From: Nodosilinea sp. P-1105 | GTDB lineage: Bacteria > Cyanobacteriota > Cyanobacteriia > Phormidesmidales > Phormidesmidaceae | Assembly (NCBI RefSeq): GCF_012911975.1 | Contig: NZ_SMDQ01000011.1 | Coordinates: 1-64,000 of the forward strand | Reading direction: 5' to 3' | DNA length: 64,000 nucleotides | Shown here: piece after piece, positions 63,468-64,000 of the stretch | Layout of the letters: every line of letters starts with the position of its first letter | Numbering within the stretch: position 1 is the stretch's first letter | The notes under the pieces: generated by a model | What the model was told of the DNA's origin: nothing | Database searches by the model: none | The model's input: the letters and a program-made list of their open reading frames with translations, nothing else | Made by a program: the position numbers and the translations under genes

Positions 63468-64000
63468 TTAAAGATTCGGCGTGTGGCCCATGGCGATCGC
63501 CGTTAAAATCACCACCCCAAAGGCCAGTCGGTACCAGACAAATACCCAGGTGGTATGGCGTTTCAAAAAGCCAATCAGCCAGACAATCGAAAGATAAGAG
63601 GAAATCACGGTGGCGATCAGGCCGACAGAGAGGGGTAGCCAGCCAATGGTTTCAGTACCCGCGTCAAAAAAGTCTTTAAATTCCACCACCCCGGCCAGGG
63701 TAATGGCTGGAATCCCCATTAAAAAGGAGAAACGAGCTGCGGTAGAGCGCTCTAGTCCCATGAATAGCCCGGCCGTCAATGTGGCCCCAGCCCGTGACAC
63801 CCCAGGAATAATCGCCAGGGCCTGGCCTAGCCCCATGGTGATGCCATCGTGCATTTTCAGAGACTCAAAGTTGCGGATGCGGGAACCCACCATTTCAGCT
63901 ACCCCAAGCAACCCGGCCATCACAATTGAGACAATAGCAATGGTGGCACTGCTGCGCAAAAACGAGTTGTCAAAGTCAGGGATAAATACTTTGACAAAAA
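63468..64000 (-). CDS. uppP: Undecaprenyl-diphosphatase, 3' part (cut by window end)
   Basis: UppP/BacA recycles undecaprenyl pyrophosphate for peptidoglycan synthesis. The visible portion, about 177 residues and open at the right edge of the window, includes the active-site motif IPGVSRAGATLTAGLFMGL (PGxSRSxxT type) and at least five membrane helices, ending YRLAFGVVILTAIAMGHTPNL. The 5' part lies beyond the window. It precedes the TIGR03279 gene on the same strand. Confidence 0.95.
   Translation of the reverse strand, partial: FVKVFIPDFDNSFLRSSATIAIVSIVMAGLLGVAEMVGSRIRNFESLKMHDGITMGLGQALAIIPGVSRAGATLTAGLFMGLERSTAARFSFLMGIPAITLAGVVEFKDFFDAGTETIGWLPLSVGLIATVISSYLSIVWLIGFLKRHTTWVFVWYRLAFGVVILTAIAMGHTPNL

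Overview
The window is bacterial chromosome from a cyanobacterium, most likely a Leptolyngbya- or Nodosilinea-like filamentous form (the lineage is inferred). The evidence is the very frequent HIP1 octamer GCGATCGC, plant-type [2Fe-2S] ferredoxins, and several families I know mainly from cyanobacteria: DUF2854, DUF3086, DUF3119, DUF3326, the TIGR03279 radical-SAM protein and an FHA-fused penicillin-binding protein. I saw no phage, CRISPR array, rRNA operon or complete transposase. The one RNA gene I can assign firmly is tRNA-Ser(CGA).

Layout. 0-10 kb: exbD with a small upstream gene, tsaE overlapping an EVE-domain gene, an orphan ParA ATPase, purD, two two-component genes, then a four-gene minus-strand run (57-aa protein, ferredoxin, 60-aa protein, DUF3326). 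8.6-17 kb: DUF2854, a Uma2 nuclease-fold gene, a large exported FAD oxidoreductase, a small DNA-binding protein, ppa, petF and fabI. 17-25 kb: hisA, an EamA transporter, purQ/purS separated by a repeat cluster, zur, eno, and a JAMM peptidase beside a MoeB-rhodanese protein. 24.7-32.8 kb: exported and membrane proteins of unknown role, one split by a 27-bp insertion, and an RDD/membrane/SpoIIM group. 32.9-44 kb: FHA-PBP1, cupin, GGDEF-EAL protein, MFS transporter, and a 1201-residue membrane protein with a buried hydrolase triad. 43.6-50 kb: a response regulator, the remnant of another, a 1324-residue multi-PAS kinase, and an AAA/nuclease-fold protein. 50-64 kb: tRNA-Ser, a TldD/PmbA protein, an aminotransferase IV, ftsH, a PRC-barrel protein, LapA/DUF3119/DUF3086, a GH13 glucosidase, TolC, TIGR03279 and the 3' part of uppP.

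Most genes are housekeeping: purine (purD, purQ, purS), histidine, fatty acid, glycolysis, pyrophosphate, tRNA modification, proteolysis and cell-wall synthesis. Signalling is heavy: one multi-PAS kinase, one REC-kinase hybrid, two whole response regulators, one response-regulator remnant and a GGDEF/EAL protein.

The most unusual layer is non-coding. There is a complete MITE-like element with 14/16-matching terminal inverted repeats and 9-bp target duplications (15085-15241). A second MITE-like element lies at about 35192-35506. A roughly 107-bp repeat family has three copies, two inverted around 35.6-39.9 kb and one just after ftsH. Two families of short palindromes are present. A 27-bp palindromic insertion puts an in-frame stop into a coiled-coil protein gene. 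A nested hairpin region at 13840-13967 may be a small RNA. No wholly new multi-gene system is evident. The best leads are the palindromic insertion, the MITEs, the hairpin region, the 1201-residue membrane hydrolase and the JAMM/E1-rhodanese pair.
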